Assembly: GCA_008933995.1 (NCBI GenBank)
Contig: WARS01000029.1
Coordinates: forward strand, 16,243,131 to 16,307,130
Direction: 5' to 3'
Source: Datnioides undecimradiatus
Taxonomy: Eukaryota > Chordata > Actinopteri > Lobotiformes > Datnioididae
Length of the DNA: 64,000 bases
Within the stretch, counting starts at the first letter, position 1. The number at the start of each line of letters is the position of its first letter. The notes under the pieces were generated by a model. The model made no database searches. It worked only from the letters and a program-made list of their open reading frames with translations, and was not told the DNA's origin. Shown here in pieces: positions 1 through 10,206 of the stretch. Made by a program: the position numbers and the translations under genes.

Positions 1-220
1 AGATGCCAGCATGGGTTTTGTGAAATACTACACAGGCTTATTGCAAGTACAGCACATAGTGCGTTAAGTAAACAACTCTAAGCATGTGGCTTCGTCATGC
101 TGGAAAGGCTACAACTCAGTCTACAGTACATTGCTTTAGAGGAATGTGTTGTTTCAAATTATAAAGCCCTGTTTGAGCACAACAGATCTATTTTTTTGCA
201 GAATAAAGTCTTTGTCTCAC
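1..220 (-). other. rgl1: rgl1 intron (partial)
   Basis: Intronic sequence downstream of coding exon 10. No further exon is visible before the window edge. Confidence 0.85.
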
Positions 221-310
221 CATTTCCTTCTGCAACTGTAGTCTCTTGTGGGTGCGTTTCTGGTGCTCCTTGGCACAGCTTTCCAGGCTGGCAAACTTTG
301 AAGTGCCTTC
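221..310 (-). CDS. rgl1: rgl1 coding exon 10 (RasGEF, last exon in window)
   Basis: 30 codons, phase 0: [20 protein letters not shown] then [10 protein letters not shown], with donor GTGAGA. The expected next exon (starting around VPYLGTFLTDL in the family) is not in bases 1-220, so the gene leaves the window here. Confidence 0.96.
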
Positions 311-3300
311 CTGTCGAGCAACAAACAAAAAGAGAAGAAAAAAAGAAACATTAAAGCCGTAGTCCTTGAGAATTCAACAATAAATGATGGTGTGTTTCCA
401 GGATTTCCCATCTGAACCATGGCATCATTATATGAAATAAACTCACCCTCATGAGGAGCTCTCTGCTGGTCAGGTAGTTGTTGTGATCGGAGAAAATGTC
501 AGACAGCTCCTCAAACGTCTGCATGCTGTCTCTGTGTGGAGCACAAATTCATGTTAGCAGGTGATAATGGACATAGAGTCTGTGTGCAGATTAACACCTC
601 AGAAAGGGCCGATTCTTTAACCTCACTGAGGTTGTAGCACAGTTGAGAGACTGCAGACTTACTTGTGCACACAGGCCCACGCCCTCTTCAGCCTGTACAG
701 CGGGTTGGACTGCAGCGCAGACACAATGGCTCGCAGAGACGAGAAGTTTTTGCGTATTCGACACTCCTGTTAGGAAAAAATTAACACAAAGACAGTCAGA
801 ACCTGGCCCATTGTTTGTAGAAGGTTTACAGATTAATTTGTGTTTCTGCCAACCTGAGCGATGTCTATCCAGCGCTGGATGACCCGTGCTCTGACATGTG
901 GTCGGATCTGTCTGTGCTTCAACACTGTGCTGACCACGCAGGCTGCCACAGCATTAAACTGTGTAATAGTGGCACGGATGGTGGGGGCACTGTGCTTGTT
1001 GTGCTTCTTATCCCTCTGGGACCAGATAGAGCCCAGGCAGTGGTGAGGTACAACCTTTTTAAACAGCAGCTAGAGCAGAAGAAGAGGATGACGTTAGTGC
1101 AACGACACACACAGTAAAGAAACATCACTGGGGCGTTTCCATCTCATTTCCCTCCACTTACTGCATCCATGTAGGTCAGCTGCTCGGCCACAAGGTCGGC
1201 CTCAAACGACAGGAAGTCCTCCTGGACCTCGATCTCTACTTCCTCCTCCTCCCCCAGGCAGAAAGAACTGTTGCCATGGAAACCAGCTAAAAGGAGGCAA
1301 ACAGAGATTATTTTTCACTCAAAAGTTATTATGAAGAAAGAAAATTGTTAGGTGCTGTAAGATTATTACATTTACAAAAGGAGTTTATTACCATCAGTGT
1401 CATCCATGCTGGCTTGACTCTGCAGCTGCTCCAGTAGACCCTCTGCCCGTCTTAAAGCCTCAGAGCCTGGCAGGGCCCTGCTCAGGTAGTCCATCAGTCT
1501 GTGGAGACATGGATAGTCAGGAGGCTCCTGGAAATCTTCGGGACACTGGTCCAGCCAGGCACGCAGGATAGAGGCCAAGGCACTGTAGAGCCAGCAAGGA
1601 AAAGAAAACAGTGTTATCTATAGAAAGCTGTCAACAAGAAACAGATAGAGATAAAAATGTTTAAAAATGTATCTCACTTCCTGATGGCTCCATTGGTTTC
1701 AGAGCTTCGGCATCTGCCCGTGTCTTGCTCGTTTTCTTCCACATTTCCATACCTGCCCCAGAAAATAAGGAGAAAGCACATTAAAACCACTTAAAGTACA
1801 GACAGTGCATTCTTTTAGCTTTATGTAGCACCTGACTCCAACTGTACCTGTCGAGAAGTAGCTGCAGTACTGTCTGAGTGCTGGCAAAGGCTCTGTAGGT
1901 GGACAGGAAGATGGAGGTGTATGTGAGATCATTGTCTCCAAACGCTGTCAGTAACGTCTCCACCAGACGCTCCAGTGTTCCAGCACGGATGCTTCGGATT
2001 TTGCAGGTCTCCAGCTGGCTCACAGTGTGGCCTGGAGGTAGACGATCGCCCTCCGCCTAAAAACACACATAATTAAAACTCTGTTAAACCACTGAGAGAT
2101 GAACTGAGGTGTGCGATTATGCTTTGTGGAGACTTGGTTGATGTTTCCAAAGTTTTTCTTTCCATTGTTTGGCTTTGAATGCATGTCATCACAGACTACA
2201 TGAAGTTATGTTGTATATCTGTTGTTTTTCTCCTTTATTTTATTGGTAAAACTTATTTTACTTAAATTCTGCTCTTGTATGTGTTAAGATCTGCTTTGTT
2301 CCTTTTGATTTATCTGTTCCTCATTGATTAATTATGATATGTTGTCTTGTATTATGTTGTGTTGTTAATTATTGGAAAACTTAACAAAACAACTCTACAG
2401 AACACAGAAAGACTTTATGATTTAAGAGATGAAGTTACAGGAGAAGAATAATTGATTTGAGGACAGAAAAGATGGATGCAGGAAACAGCAAGGACAATCA
2501 CGACCTATATTTCATTTCTCCAGATGTGTCCGACAATTGTGTCCATGGGGAAATCAAATGAGTGTTTACAAAAGAGGCGGGAAGAGAGTAGAAGAAGAGG
2601 TGGCACAGACATGCAGAGAAAAGGGAGCATGGAGAAGTTAGCACGCTACAACAGGAAACGCGCCAATCTGCTTTTAATCACAGCAGGCCCCTCCTCCACA
2701 GCCACTCCAGACAGAGAGGAGGACTTCAGCAGAGCCAAGTTCTCCCACCTCTTCCCTCTGATAACAACTCAGTATACCAAGAAATACCATTATCTATCTC
2801 TGTTAGGTGACACACTGTATAGTCACATTCACACACACTTAAATTTTACAGTTTGCACTGAACTCAAAATAAACTGAGTCTGCAACACAATGTAAACAAC
2901 ACACAATCCCACTGATTGTAATTGCTGTTATTCACTGGACAATTGACCGTTCATAGTAAATACACTGATGTCTCAATAAGGATCACTCTCTATTCTGCAC
3001 CACTCAATAGACAGCACTGTATAAAGCGCCCATGTTGTTTTAATTAGCTCGAATACAGTTGGCAGCTCATGGTGTTGTCGATACATCAGTACAGTTTTAA
3101 AGCCTCAGAGCTGCTCTCTTTCTCTTTCTTCCCCCACCCCCACCCCTAAGTCAAGCACAAAGAGACAACCGTGATACAAACAAACTAACAACACAACATG
3201 CTGATGCTTTTCTAGGAGACAAAAGAAAAGCCCAGCTATCTGACTTGTTACACTGGGTTCATGCATTTCTTTAGTTGTCAGTGGGAAAACACACAAGAGA

Positions 3301-6300
3301 AACTACAGATAATTCCTCTAATTGGCCCTTCTGTGCTCTATAATAATATCCTGTATAACGTCTTATTATACTGGTATAAACAGCACAGTGGAGGAAACAG
3401 CAGTGCCTCATATGCACTGAAAAATGCACAAGTCAAGGAAAAGCCTTTAATACCCCTACTTTTTTTTTGTCATACCAGCGTTTTATAAAACACTGCTGAA
3501 CAGGGCAGTGAGCAGTTCTGCTGGCAGCCGGGAAAAGTCAGGAAATCACATGCTTTAGCTAAACAGTCCAGGTCTGGTGAAACTGTTGATTTTCAGCAGG
3601 CAACTAAAAGGTGTCGTCTGAACTGGGAAATTTATAGCTCCGAAAGTTAAAACAGCAGCGCCGGTGGAGCGCAATACTGAGAGATGTCACCACGACAGGT
3701 TAAGAGGGTGGAAAAAGCATCAGGTTTTGATATGAGCGATCTGTTTGGAGCTTGACTCGTCTCTTCTTTGCAAAAAAGCTTTGTCAGCTGTGATTCTGTC
3801 ACGCTGGGAGACATCAGACAGGCCCACTCACCCCTAGCCATCTTGCTCCCTTGTTGGCCGCCTGCTGGATCTGAACCCTTTTCAGTGTCACATTGTAGAT
3901 GGCTCCTTCCTCAACTTCCTCCCCCCAGTCCTGCACTGAGCTCTGAAAGGAGAGAGCAAGAGAGACAATGTTAGAAAGTCCATGGAGACAGGAGAGTCCT
4001 GTTTTGGGTGAAAAGATATAACAATGGCCTGTAAGTAGCTGCAGACAGCAGAGCTAGCATCCACAACAAGTGTCATTTCAATAGCAAAATAGGAATTGAG
4101 TTTGTTTTGACAAAGAAAAGCAGAAGGAAGAATCAGAGAAAAAACAGAGAAGCACTCAAACAAACTTGTAAAAGAAGGAATAAAGTGCTGTAAAACATCA
4201 AGAATGACCAACTCCCCAACCCCCACCTCTGCAGCCTGCCAGGCCGCCCTCCCTGTCTTTACTCCCTCTTTTATTCCCTATCCATCTCTTTCACCGTGTC
4301 CTGGTCTCTCTGGAGGTGAAGTCAGAGCTGGACTGCTTTTCTGGAGCTCAGAAAGCTGGAGATAAGAGCCAGAATGGGTGAACTCGCTCAAACAAGCCCC
4401 TACATAATAAAACAAAGACATTTGCATCACTTGATCTCTCTGTTGACATGTCTTTGTCTGTTTATCTGCCTGATTATACAAGCCAAGAGAGCTTGATTAC
4501 AAACCTGTGCCTTGAGAGTACAACTGCACTCAAACCAGCTCATAAGACTAAATGAATTTGTGCTTCTCTTGCCCCATATGTACTGTGTCTGCGTCTGGCT
4601 GTAAATCACTGACAAAACAGCACAGTGCACAAACACACAGAGGGACAGAGGGAGCAGAGAGAAATCAAAACGCAAAACTTGGTGAGAGTGTGTGCAAACA
4701 CAAGCCGGGATATGCTGAGACATTAACATATGGAGGCAGAGACAAAAACAGAGGCAGCGACAGAGACAGCGAAGGAGAGGGACTGGCCAAATATAAACAC
4801 CACGCATGCAGTATTATGGCCAAGTCCTCACACACACACACTCATACACTGAGGCTGCAGCAGCCAAGATCGCTCTCACTTGTTCCCACTTTCATTTACA
4901 CAGCTCAAAGTCCACACTACTCCCCAAAAAGAGGGGATGCCAGAGAAGAGGTCAAGGGTCAAAGTCGCCGTTAACGGGCTCAATAGCCAGTCATAGCCGC
5001 CGGTGGCACTCAGCCATGGTTGAGCCATGTTTGGGTTTGAACAGAAACATGTGATGTTGAGATGAAAAGAAAGCCCAAACCCCAAAAAACACAAAGAGAG
5101 AAAGAGAGAGAGTGAGAGTGAGAGGGAGATGAGTCAAAACAAAGGATTTTAACCAGCTCTGGCAGACGAAACCAACAACCATGTCTCAGGTTGCATTTGT
5201 CACAAACACGTCTACATGGCACATCCTCTGCCCAGGTGAACATCTTGTCTTATGGTCAGCAAGCCAGTAAGTGCATGTCTCTCTGCCTGTCTCTTTAGCC
5301 GCTGCTGGCTGCCGGCTGGATGGCTGGCGCACAGACAGATAAATACATCAGTGCATGAGTCATGCAGTCCACACACTCCCAAAACAATAGCGGGAGGTCT
5401 CTGTGCTGGCCGGACCGGGCTGCTGAGTTCACAGTCTGCACACACAGCCTGTTTTTTGTCAGCCACAGAACTGGAGATGTTTTTCAGAGCAGGGTTTAAA
5501 AAAAAAAAAAAAAAAAAAAGCTCTCAGCTTGCTTTGTGCAACGAGGTTGGGGCTTATTGTGAGACAAAGTTCCATGAGCTTGTATTAACGGAAAAGAAAA
5601 AGTGTCTGTCATGGAAAGAGGAGGATAGGAAACATAACACATTAGACAGGAGTGAGTTTACAAAGACCACAGTATATCAAATGGCCCTGGGTACGCTGTA
5701 AACAGGAGATGAGTTGTTTACTCCCTGCACCTAACATGGATGCTTCCACAGAAGATGCTCAAAAAGTGCAAACTAAGTAGAGCAGAGAGGCAAATAGTAC
5801 CTCACCTCTGCTCATATAGCACTAATCTGCCTATAAGCCCATCAGCTGTGTGTGAAACAATACTCCCAAGATAACAACAACAACAGTTGTGTTAAATCTT
5901 TGGCGCTGATCTGTTGGCTTTTGTGTTTTCCTCGCCTGGACGCAGCTGGGCCCGCGGAGAGGCAGGGGTCTCGCCAATTGTTCCCTCTCTGTTTCACTGC
6001 GGGCCCCTAGACAAAAGTTTTCATATCCACCATCAGGGAGGGGAAAGCTAGCGGATCGAGTTCATATTCTGGCGAAGTCGGCAGGGGATTTTATTATTAT
6101 TATTATTATCATTATTATTATTATTATACCCCCCCGCCCCCCGCCACACGTTTCCGAACTTTGCACGACATCTTTACGCACCGACAATGTAGGTTAAACT
6201 GGATTTAAAGCCCAGTAAAACAATTAAAACTCAATGTTCGCCTACCCCCTCCTCTTCCCCCTCCTCTTCTTTTACCCCTTTATCCGCTACTTTCCCAAGC

Positions 6301-6467
6301 CTACAAACACCCCCCCTTCTCTTTCTCCCCCTCTCCTTCTCCAGCCTCCCCCTCTCCCTCCTTCCACCCCTTCTCTTCAAAACCACAAACTCATCAACAG
6401 AGCACAAACAGAAAACCCACGAGTGTTTTGTTTTTATTACCATTTTAGTTTTCCAGGCGAATTTCAT
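221..6467 (-). CDS. rgl1: Ral guanine nucleotide dissociation stimulator-like 1 (5' half, 10 coding exons)
   Basis: RGL1 is a Ras-effector exchange factor that loads GTP on Ral GTPases. Joined coding exons are 6441-6467, 3832-3942, 1848-2056, 1678-1752, 1392-1582, 1162-1286, 854-1069, 663-766, 447-531 and 221-310, giving 411 codons in one frame with GT..AG at every junction. The N-terminus MKFAWKTKM followed by [14 protein letters not shown] parallels the human RGL1 start ([23 protein letters not shown]). This separates it from RALGDS, RGL2 and RGL3. Residues about 60-200 are the Ras exchanger motif (REM) region ([18 protein letters not shown]). The RasGEF (CDC25) domain begins near residue 230 ([12 protein letters not shown]) and runs past the edge. 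The rest of the GEF domain and the Ras-association domain lie left of base 1. Human RGL1 is about 768 residues, so slightly over half is seen. No frameshift or internal stop was found. Confidence 0.96.
447..531 (-). CDS. rgl1: rgl1 coding exon 9 (RasGEF)
   Basis: 85 nt: [20 protein letters not shown] then TSRELLMR. It matches the [20 protein letters not shown] segment of human RGL1. Acceptor CACACAG, donor GTGAG. Confidence 0.97.
663..766 (-). CDS. rgl1: rgl1 coding exon 8 (RasGEF)
   Basis: 104 nt encoding [20 protein letters not shown] then [29 protein letters not shown] is a signature of the GEF catalytic core. Acceptor CTAACAG, donor GTAAGT. Confidence 0.97.
854..1069 (-). CDS. rgl1: rgl1 coding exon 7 (RasGEF)
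   Basis: 72 codons, phase 0 at both ends: [20 protein letters not shown] through WIDIAQ. It includes the [20 protein letters not shown] helix region of RalGEFs. Acceptor CTCTAG; the donor GTTGGC is a weak match to consensus. Confidence 0.96.
1162..1286 (-). CDS. rgl1: rgl1 coding exon 6 (acidic linker and start of RasGEF)
   Basis: 125 nt. A run of glutamates ([12 protein letters not shown]) leads into [14 protein letters not shown], the first structurally conserved block of the CDC25-type catalytic domain. Donor GTAAGT. Confidence 0.96.
1392..1582 (-). CDS. rgl1: rgl1 coding exon 5 (end of REM region)
   Basis: 191 nt encoding [20 protein letters not shown] through [15 protein letters not shown]. 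This is the second half of the REM region. Acceptor CTACAG, donor GTAATA. Confidence 0.97.
1678..1752 (-). CDS. rgl1: rgl1 coding exon 4
   Basis: 75 nt encoding [18 protein letters not shown] and then NGAIR. It is the poorly conserved acidic/serine linker inside the REM region. The donor is GTGAGA; the split codon with exon 5 restores an Asn, giving [12 protein letters not shown], as in human RGL1. Confidence 0.93.
1848..2056 (-). CDS. rgl1: rgl1 coding exon 3 (start of REM region)
   Basis: 69 codons plus 2 nt. It reads [20 protein letters not shown], then a [20 protein letters not shown] segment typical of RalGDS-family Ras exchanger motifs. Acceptor TTTTTAG, donor GTACAG. Confidence 0.97.
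2057..3831 (-). other. rgl1: rgl1 intron 2
   Basis: 1.8 kb between coding exons 3 and 2. AT-rich sequence, no repeat family or conserved reading frame recognised. The open frame at 2476-2877 on the plus strand has no familiar protein features. Confidence 0.8.
3832..3942 (-). CDS. rgl1: rgl1 coding exon 2
   Basis: 37 codons, residues 10-46, phase 0 at both ends, with acceptor CTTTCAG and donor GTGAGT. The peptide contains [20 protein letters not shown], nearly identical to human RGL1. Confidence 0.96.
3943..6440 (-). other. rgl1: rgl1 intron 1
   Basis: 2.5 kb intron. It contains a 20-base poly(A) run at about 5498-5519 and an imperfect (ATT)n trinucleotide repeat at about 6089-6127. The part nearest exon 1 is pyrimidine-rich on the plus strand (6240-6370). 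No exon was recognised. Confidence 0.8.
6441..6467 (-). CDS. rgl1: rgl1 coding exon 1 (start codon)
   Basis: Nine codons, MKFAWKTKM, end in a GTAATA donor in phase 0. The start at 6467 is chosen by alignment to the human start MKLLWQAKM. A second in-frame ATG lies six codons upstream (6483-6485) and would add MKETLT. The 5' UTR runs towards about 6650. Confidence 0.85.
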
Positions 6468-6800
6468 GGTGAGCGTTTCTTTCATGATCCGGGGACAGCA
6501 TCAGAGCTCGGGAATAATCCACCAAGGAAAGAAGAAGATGAAGTCCTTGTTTTAATATAGGAACCCAGATCCTCGCTGGAAATTTTCCTTCTCCTTCACC
6601 ACACACACACTTTCGCCCGCTCCTCACCAAACTCCAAGTCCTCCTCCTCTGCCTGTCACTAGGCTCTCCCTTCTTCTACTGAATGACCTGACTCCTCCCA
6701 CTTGCGCTCACAACGGTCCCGTTAAAACTCCTCCTCCTCTCTTTTTGTCCGACTTTCATCAGGCTGACAACAACGTGCGCGCTCAGACGTGTGATTTCTG
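6468..6800 (-). promoter_or_regulatory. rgl1: rgl1 5' UTR and proximal promoter
   Basis: The segment directly upstream of the exon 1 start is GC-richer than the surrounding AT-rich DNA and carries CpGs (for example at 6770-6785) and purine-rich tracts on the minus strand. The transcription start cannot be placed exactly; I infer about 6600-6750. It lies roughly 600 bp from the plus-strand promoter at 7.3 kb, so the two are head to head. Confidence 0.5.
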
Positions 6801-7323
6801 TTTGCGCAATACACGCAACACGCAGGAAACATAAATCTCCTTCCTAAAACTGAAAACAGATTCTTTGAAGCATTTATATATTTTGCTTTTGAATGTTAGC
6901 CTATATTGTGAAAAAAACAAGTAAAACTTGCATTATCATCCCACTATTTGTTTTTCATTGTTTGTTTTTTTAATCTTTACAGCAAAATGTTTCTGAAATT
7001 TAAATAAATCCTCACCATAAGTGCACAATATTACATAAACAGCAGTGTTTTATTTTATAAACTTTTTAAAATCATTTTTTAATTTGTATTATTGATGTTT
7101 GCTTTAAAAATTACTTTTTTTTTAGCTTACTTTACCAGGTGGATAACTCTTAAAGTATATGTTTTAGAAAAATGCTTAATTTTCTACAAGCCTCTAATAT
7201 TAGCACGTAAAAGTAAGTTAGCCTAGTTACACTGGACTCACAATGTGCATCTGAAAGAAAGGATGAAAACTGATAAATAAATTGGTTCTCGTGTTTTTAT
7301 CCCACACTTTCTCTCGCCTACAT

Positions 7324-7341
7324 TACCCACAATGCATGGCG
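7324..7341 (+). promoter_or_regulatory. ZNF143/Staf-type binding site
   Basis: TACCCACAATGCATGGCG matches 17 of 18 positions of the Staf/ZNF143 consensus as I know it (YWCCCAYAATGCAYYGCG). Such sites usually lie within about 100 bp of the start of housekeeping or snRNA-type promoters. The following CATGGCG also resembles a YY1 core. Confidence 0.7.
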
Positions 7342-7450
7342 ACCGCCGACAAGTTTGAGACATAACGGAAATTCGCGTCTAATCGCTACTACCAGCCTTT
7401 AGCCGACCATTAGCTTTATGCACATACGCCGAGACGGATCCAGAAGCCTG
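7342..7450 (+). other. putative first exon of an unidentified plus-strand transcript
   Basis: A CpG-containing stretch follows the ZNF143-type site and ends in CCTG, then a consensus donor GTAAGT at 7451. A nine-residue upstream ORF (ATG 7336, stop 7363-7365) overlaps the site. A second ATG at 7418 is open in phase 0 to the donor (MHIRRDGSRSL). No downstream exon of a known protein was recognised on the plus strand up to 25 kb. It could be a 5' exon of a lncRNA, of a gene I failed to recognise, or a divergent transcript from the rgl1 promoter. Confidence 0.45.
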
Positions 7451-8490
7451 GTAAGTGTAACGCGACAAATGGGAAGACACTTTGTTTAAATAACTTAACA
7501 AAATACAGTAAATTATAGATACCTCAATACCTCAGTAGGAAAGGCTCCAAGCGCAGTGCACTGTCTGTCAGGATCAAGTCTAAAGTCCCTCCTACTGCCT
7601 TCATTTCTTCTTCTGTGGTGCCTATCACGAATACCCTTCACCTCTTTACAGTCTCCATTTTTTTTTTAACCAAAGTGATCATAATTTATTTGTGGATATT
7701 TGGCCAACAAGATGAGCGCCAGTGAAACCTTGAACAGCGAAAACAGTGTAGAAATCACATTAGGAATATGAATTTATGTTTGTTTCATATATTAATGTGT
7801 AAGTCTCTTTAATGGTCCACTCAAATCTGATGTGTCTTTGCGCTTTTTTGCATTATTTTAAGATGTTTTTGAACTTTTACTTTTTAACATTAATATACAT
7901 ATGAGTGGGTGAAGTGATGCACTAGAGGCCCTAGCTGCCTTCTGTGTGAAACAGCTACAGCCTCACGGCCCTTGCGTGGGACAATACAAGGAAGGCTGTA
8001 GATGCCGTCACCAGCACTGTGCATTGTCAGAGAGACAGGAGAGGAGAATAGGCTGAGTATGAGAATGGGCAACAGTGTTCCACTGTGAATGCGTCCGCAC
8101 ACGTAATCAAATAGCCCACTTGTGTGAATAAACAAGAAGATATGAATCAAGTGTCGACTTGTGGGGTCTTTTTGTATAAAGTTGTACCATAAACATATGT
8201 ATCAAATGTGAGCAAGCGGTGGTTCATACTTTTGCTAGTGCGATTAGTCAGCTGATGAAATAACTAAGTAAAGATTCAGAGTCAGAAGACAATAGAAACT
8301 TTATAATCCGTATTGTCGTGGCGTAGAGGGTGAGATGACAGATCTGCCGTGGGCCCCTTCTCAATATTGTGTGTGTGTGTGTGTGTACGTGATAACCTGT
8401 CCACTCTTCTGGCTCCCACAGCACCAACACATAACCCCAACGTCACACTCAGCGTCACTGGCTGGCACACACCATGCTGTCCAGCAATGT

Positions 8491-8535
<45 letters not shown>

Positions 8536-9100
8536 TGCACCCACACACACAAGGTTCTCACTTTTGGCATCTTTGCCCCCTCCCAGCTTTGCATGTAGGG
8601 CACAGGAAGGCCAGGGAAGCCCCGTGTTCTTCTTGCTCAGTGTTTCTCCCTGTGTGGCAGTCATATGTTTTATCAGTGTTTCTTCTTGCTGACTGTTGAT
8701 CAGGCTGTTTATCTGGCTGAGCTCCAGTTCCCAGGCTGAGCTGCCCCAGTGTCCACTTGGGTCTCTGGAGCTCTGGGAAGCCCAGAGGGGCAGTGGGAAG
8801 GTTGTGACCCCACATGACCTCTAGCTCAGCCTGGGGGGAATTGGAGTGTTGGTCTCACAGTGGGAGTGATGTCATATCTCAGTGCAAACATGACGTCTGA
8901 CAGTTGTGACAGCTGCTGCTCTAGCTGATGGATGAGCAGATGAGTGCGCACATCTTTCAACGTTAGATGAAAATGTGAATCTTCTCTTGTGCCCAGGTCC
9001 ACCAAAGTCTGCCAATATTCTAATGGGACACATATTTTTAAGAGAAAGGGGGCTACATTTCAGTAAATGTCAGAGCGGTTTTTAGGTATTTTGGTCTAAA
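7451..9100. other. spacer downstream of plus-strand promoter
   Basis: No gene recognised. It contains a short ORF with good start context at 7712 (20 codons) and a cysteine-rich open frame at 7913-8056 (see findings). There are GT (8369-8386) and CA (8494-8533) microsatellites, and a GC-richer stretch at 8700-8850 with an inverted repeat (CAGGCTGAGCT/AGCTCAGCCTG). Confidence 0.6.
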
Positions 9101-9119
9101 AACCACGTCCGTAAGAGTC

Positions 9120-9250
9120 CTAGTGCACACATTCATCTTCTTGCCAAGAGTTAGATGAGAAAATTGATGGCGTGGTCTCATGTCTATATTATAAATATGA
9201 AGCTAGAGCTAGCAGGCAGTTAGCTTAGTCCATAGTAAAGACTATACACA
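9120..9250 (+). repeat. teleost interspersed repeat, AGCTAGC-rich family (copy B)
   Basis: GCCAAGAGTTAGATGAGAAA, then a CTCATGTCT stretch and AATATGAAGCTAGAGCTAGC with GGCAGTTAGCTTAG. I know this order of motifs as a common non-autonomous repeat of teleost genomes. A related copy is at 44.06-44.34 kb. The name of the family cannot be given without a repeat library. Confidence 0.65.
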
Positions 9251-10166
9251 AGCGGCAGAGACCTAGACTGGATCTGTGGCAGTACATTTGAAGGTCATTG
9301 ATTAACATATTATGTGTCCCTTGTTTAATCTGTACAAAAACCAGAGTGTAAAAAATGCCTTGTTGTGGTTTTATGGAGTTTTGTCCAGGACTGAGTTGCT
9401 AGTCTTATCAAATCTGTTAAAGCTGTAGAAATAAAATGACTGGGGATGCCATAGTGTTATACATAAACAAGACCAAGTTCTTAGCTGTATAATCTGGAAA
9501 AGAACCGTGTGATGCAGTGGCTGTAGTACACTAGTACAATATTTTCCTTGAAAACACTGTGGAGTATTAAATAGTAAAAAAAGGAAATACTGAAGTAAAA
9601 TACAAGAATAAAATGTATAAGATCTATTAAATGTAACTGAATCATACATCTCTGTTTAGGAGCGTGTTTTCCTGTAGCCTGAATATTTATGTTCATTTTC
9701 AGTTAAAGAGATGTAACGGAGGTGAATGGCGTCTTCATGCTGCTGTTTGAAATCAGTTATTGCACATGGAATTCCTGCCCTGTAATACAGACCAATCCCC
9801 ATTCAAAGTTTCCCTTTCTAAGTCTAATGACGTAATCACACTTAGGAAAGCCCTTGACGAGGGCAATGCATTTTTTTTTTATAAACGGTTCCTGCCATTA
9901 TTCAACTTCCCAAGTACTTGCTCGTCTTCTCCCTGTTCCACAAAGTCAGAACAGGGAGCCACAGTACAGACAGAAAGGGGACAAAAACAGGAGGAGCACT
10001 GCTCACACTGTTATTGCACCACTGTGGGGAAAAACGCACATTCCAGGAAATCTCCCACTTCCTGCCTCCAGCCTTCTGACTCCAGCAAGCCTGCTGTCCT
10101 CATACCTGAGTGGCTGGGGAGCCTCTCTGGCCTGGAGCATGGTCATAAAATCAAACCAATAAGTAC

Positions 10167-10206
10167 AGGAGAGGAGAGGAGAGGAGAGGAGAGGAGAGGA
10201 GAGGAA
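10167..10206 (+). repeat. (GAGGA)n pentanucleotide microsatellite
   Basis: About eight tandem purine units (GGAGA/GAGGA) in intergenic DNA, followed by GGAAGGGG. Confidence 0.9.

Noticed and set aside
4278-4974. Overlapping 126- and 140-codon frames in rgl1 intron 1
   Set aside because: Overlapping frames on opposite strands, rich in Cys/Leu or Lys/Arg from biased sequence, with no homology and inside an intron.
8282-8699. Cluster of six short frames on both strands
   Set aside because: All are products of the GT and CA repeats at 8369-8386 and 8494-8533.
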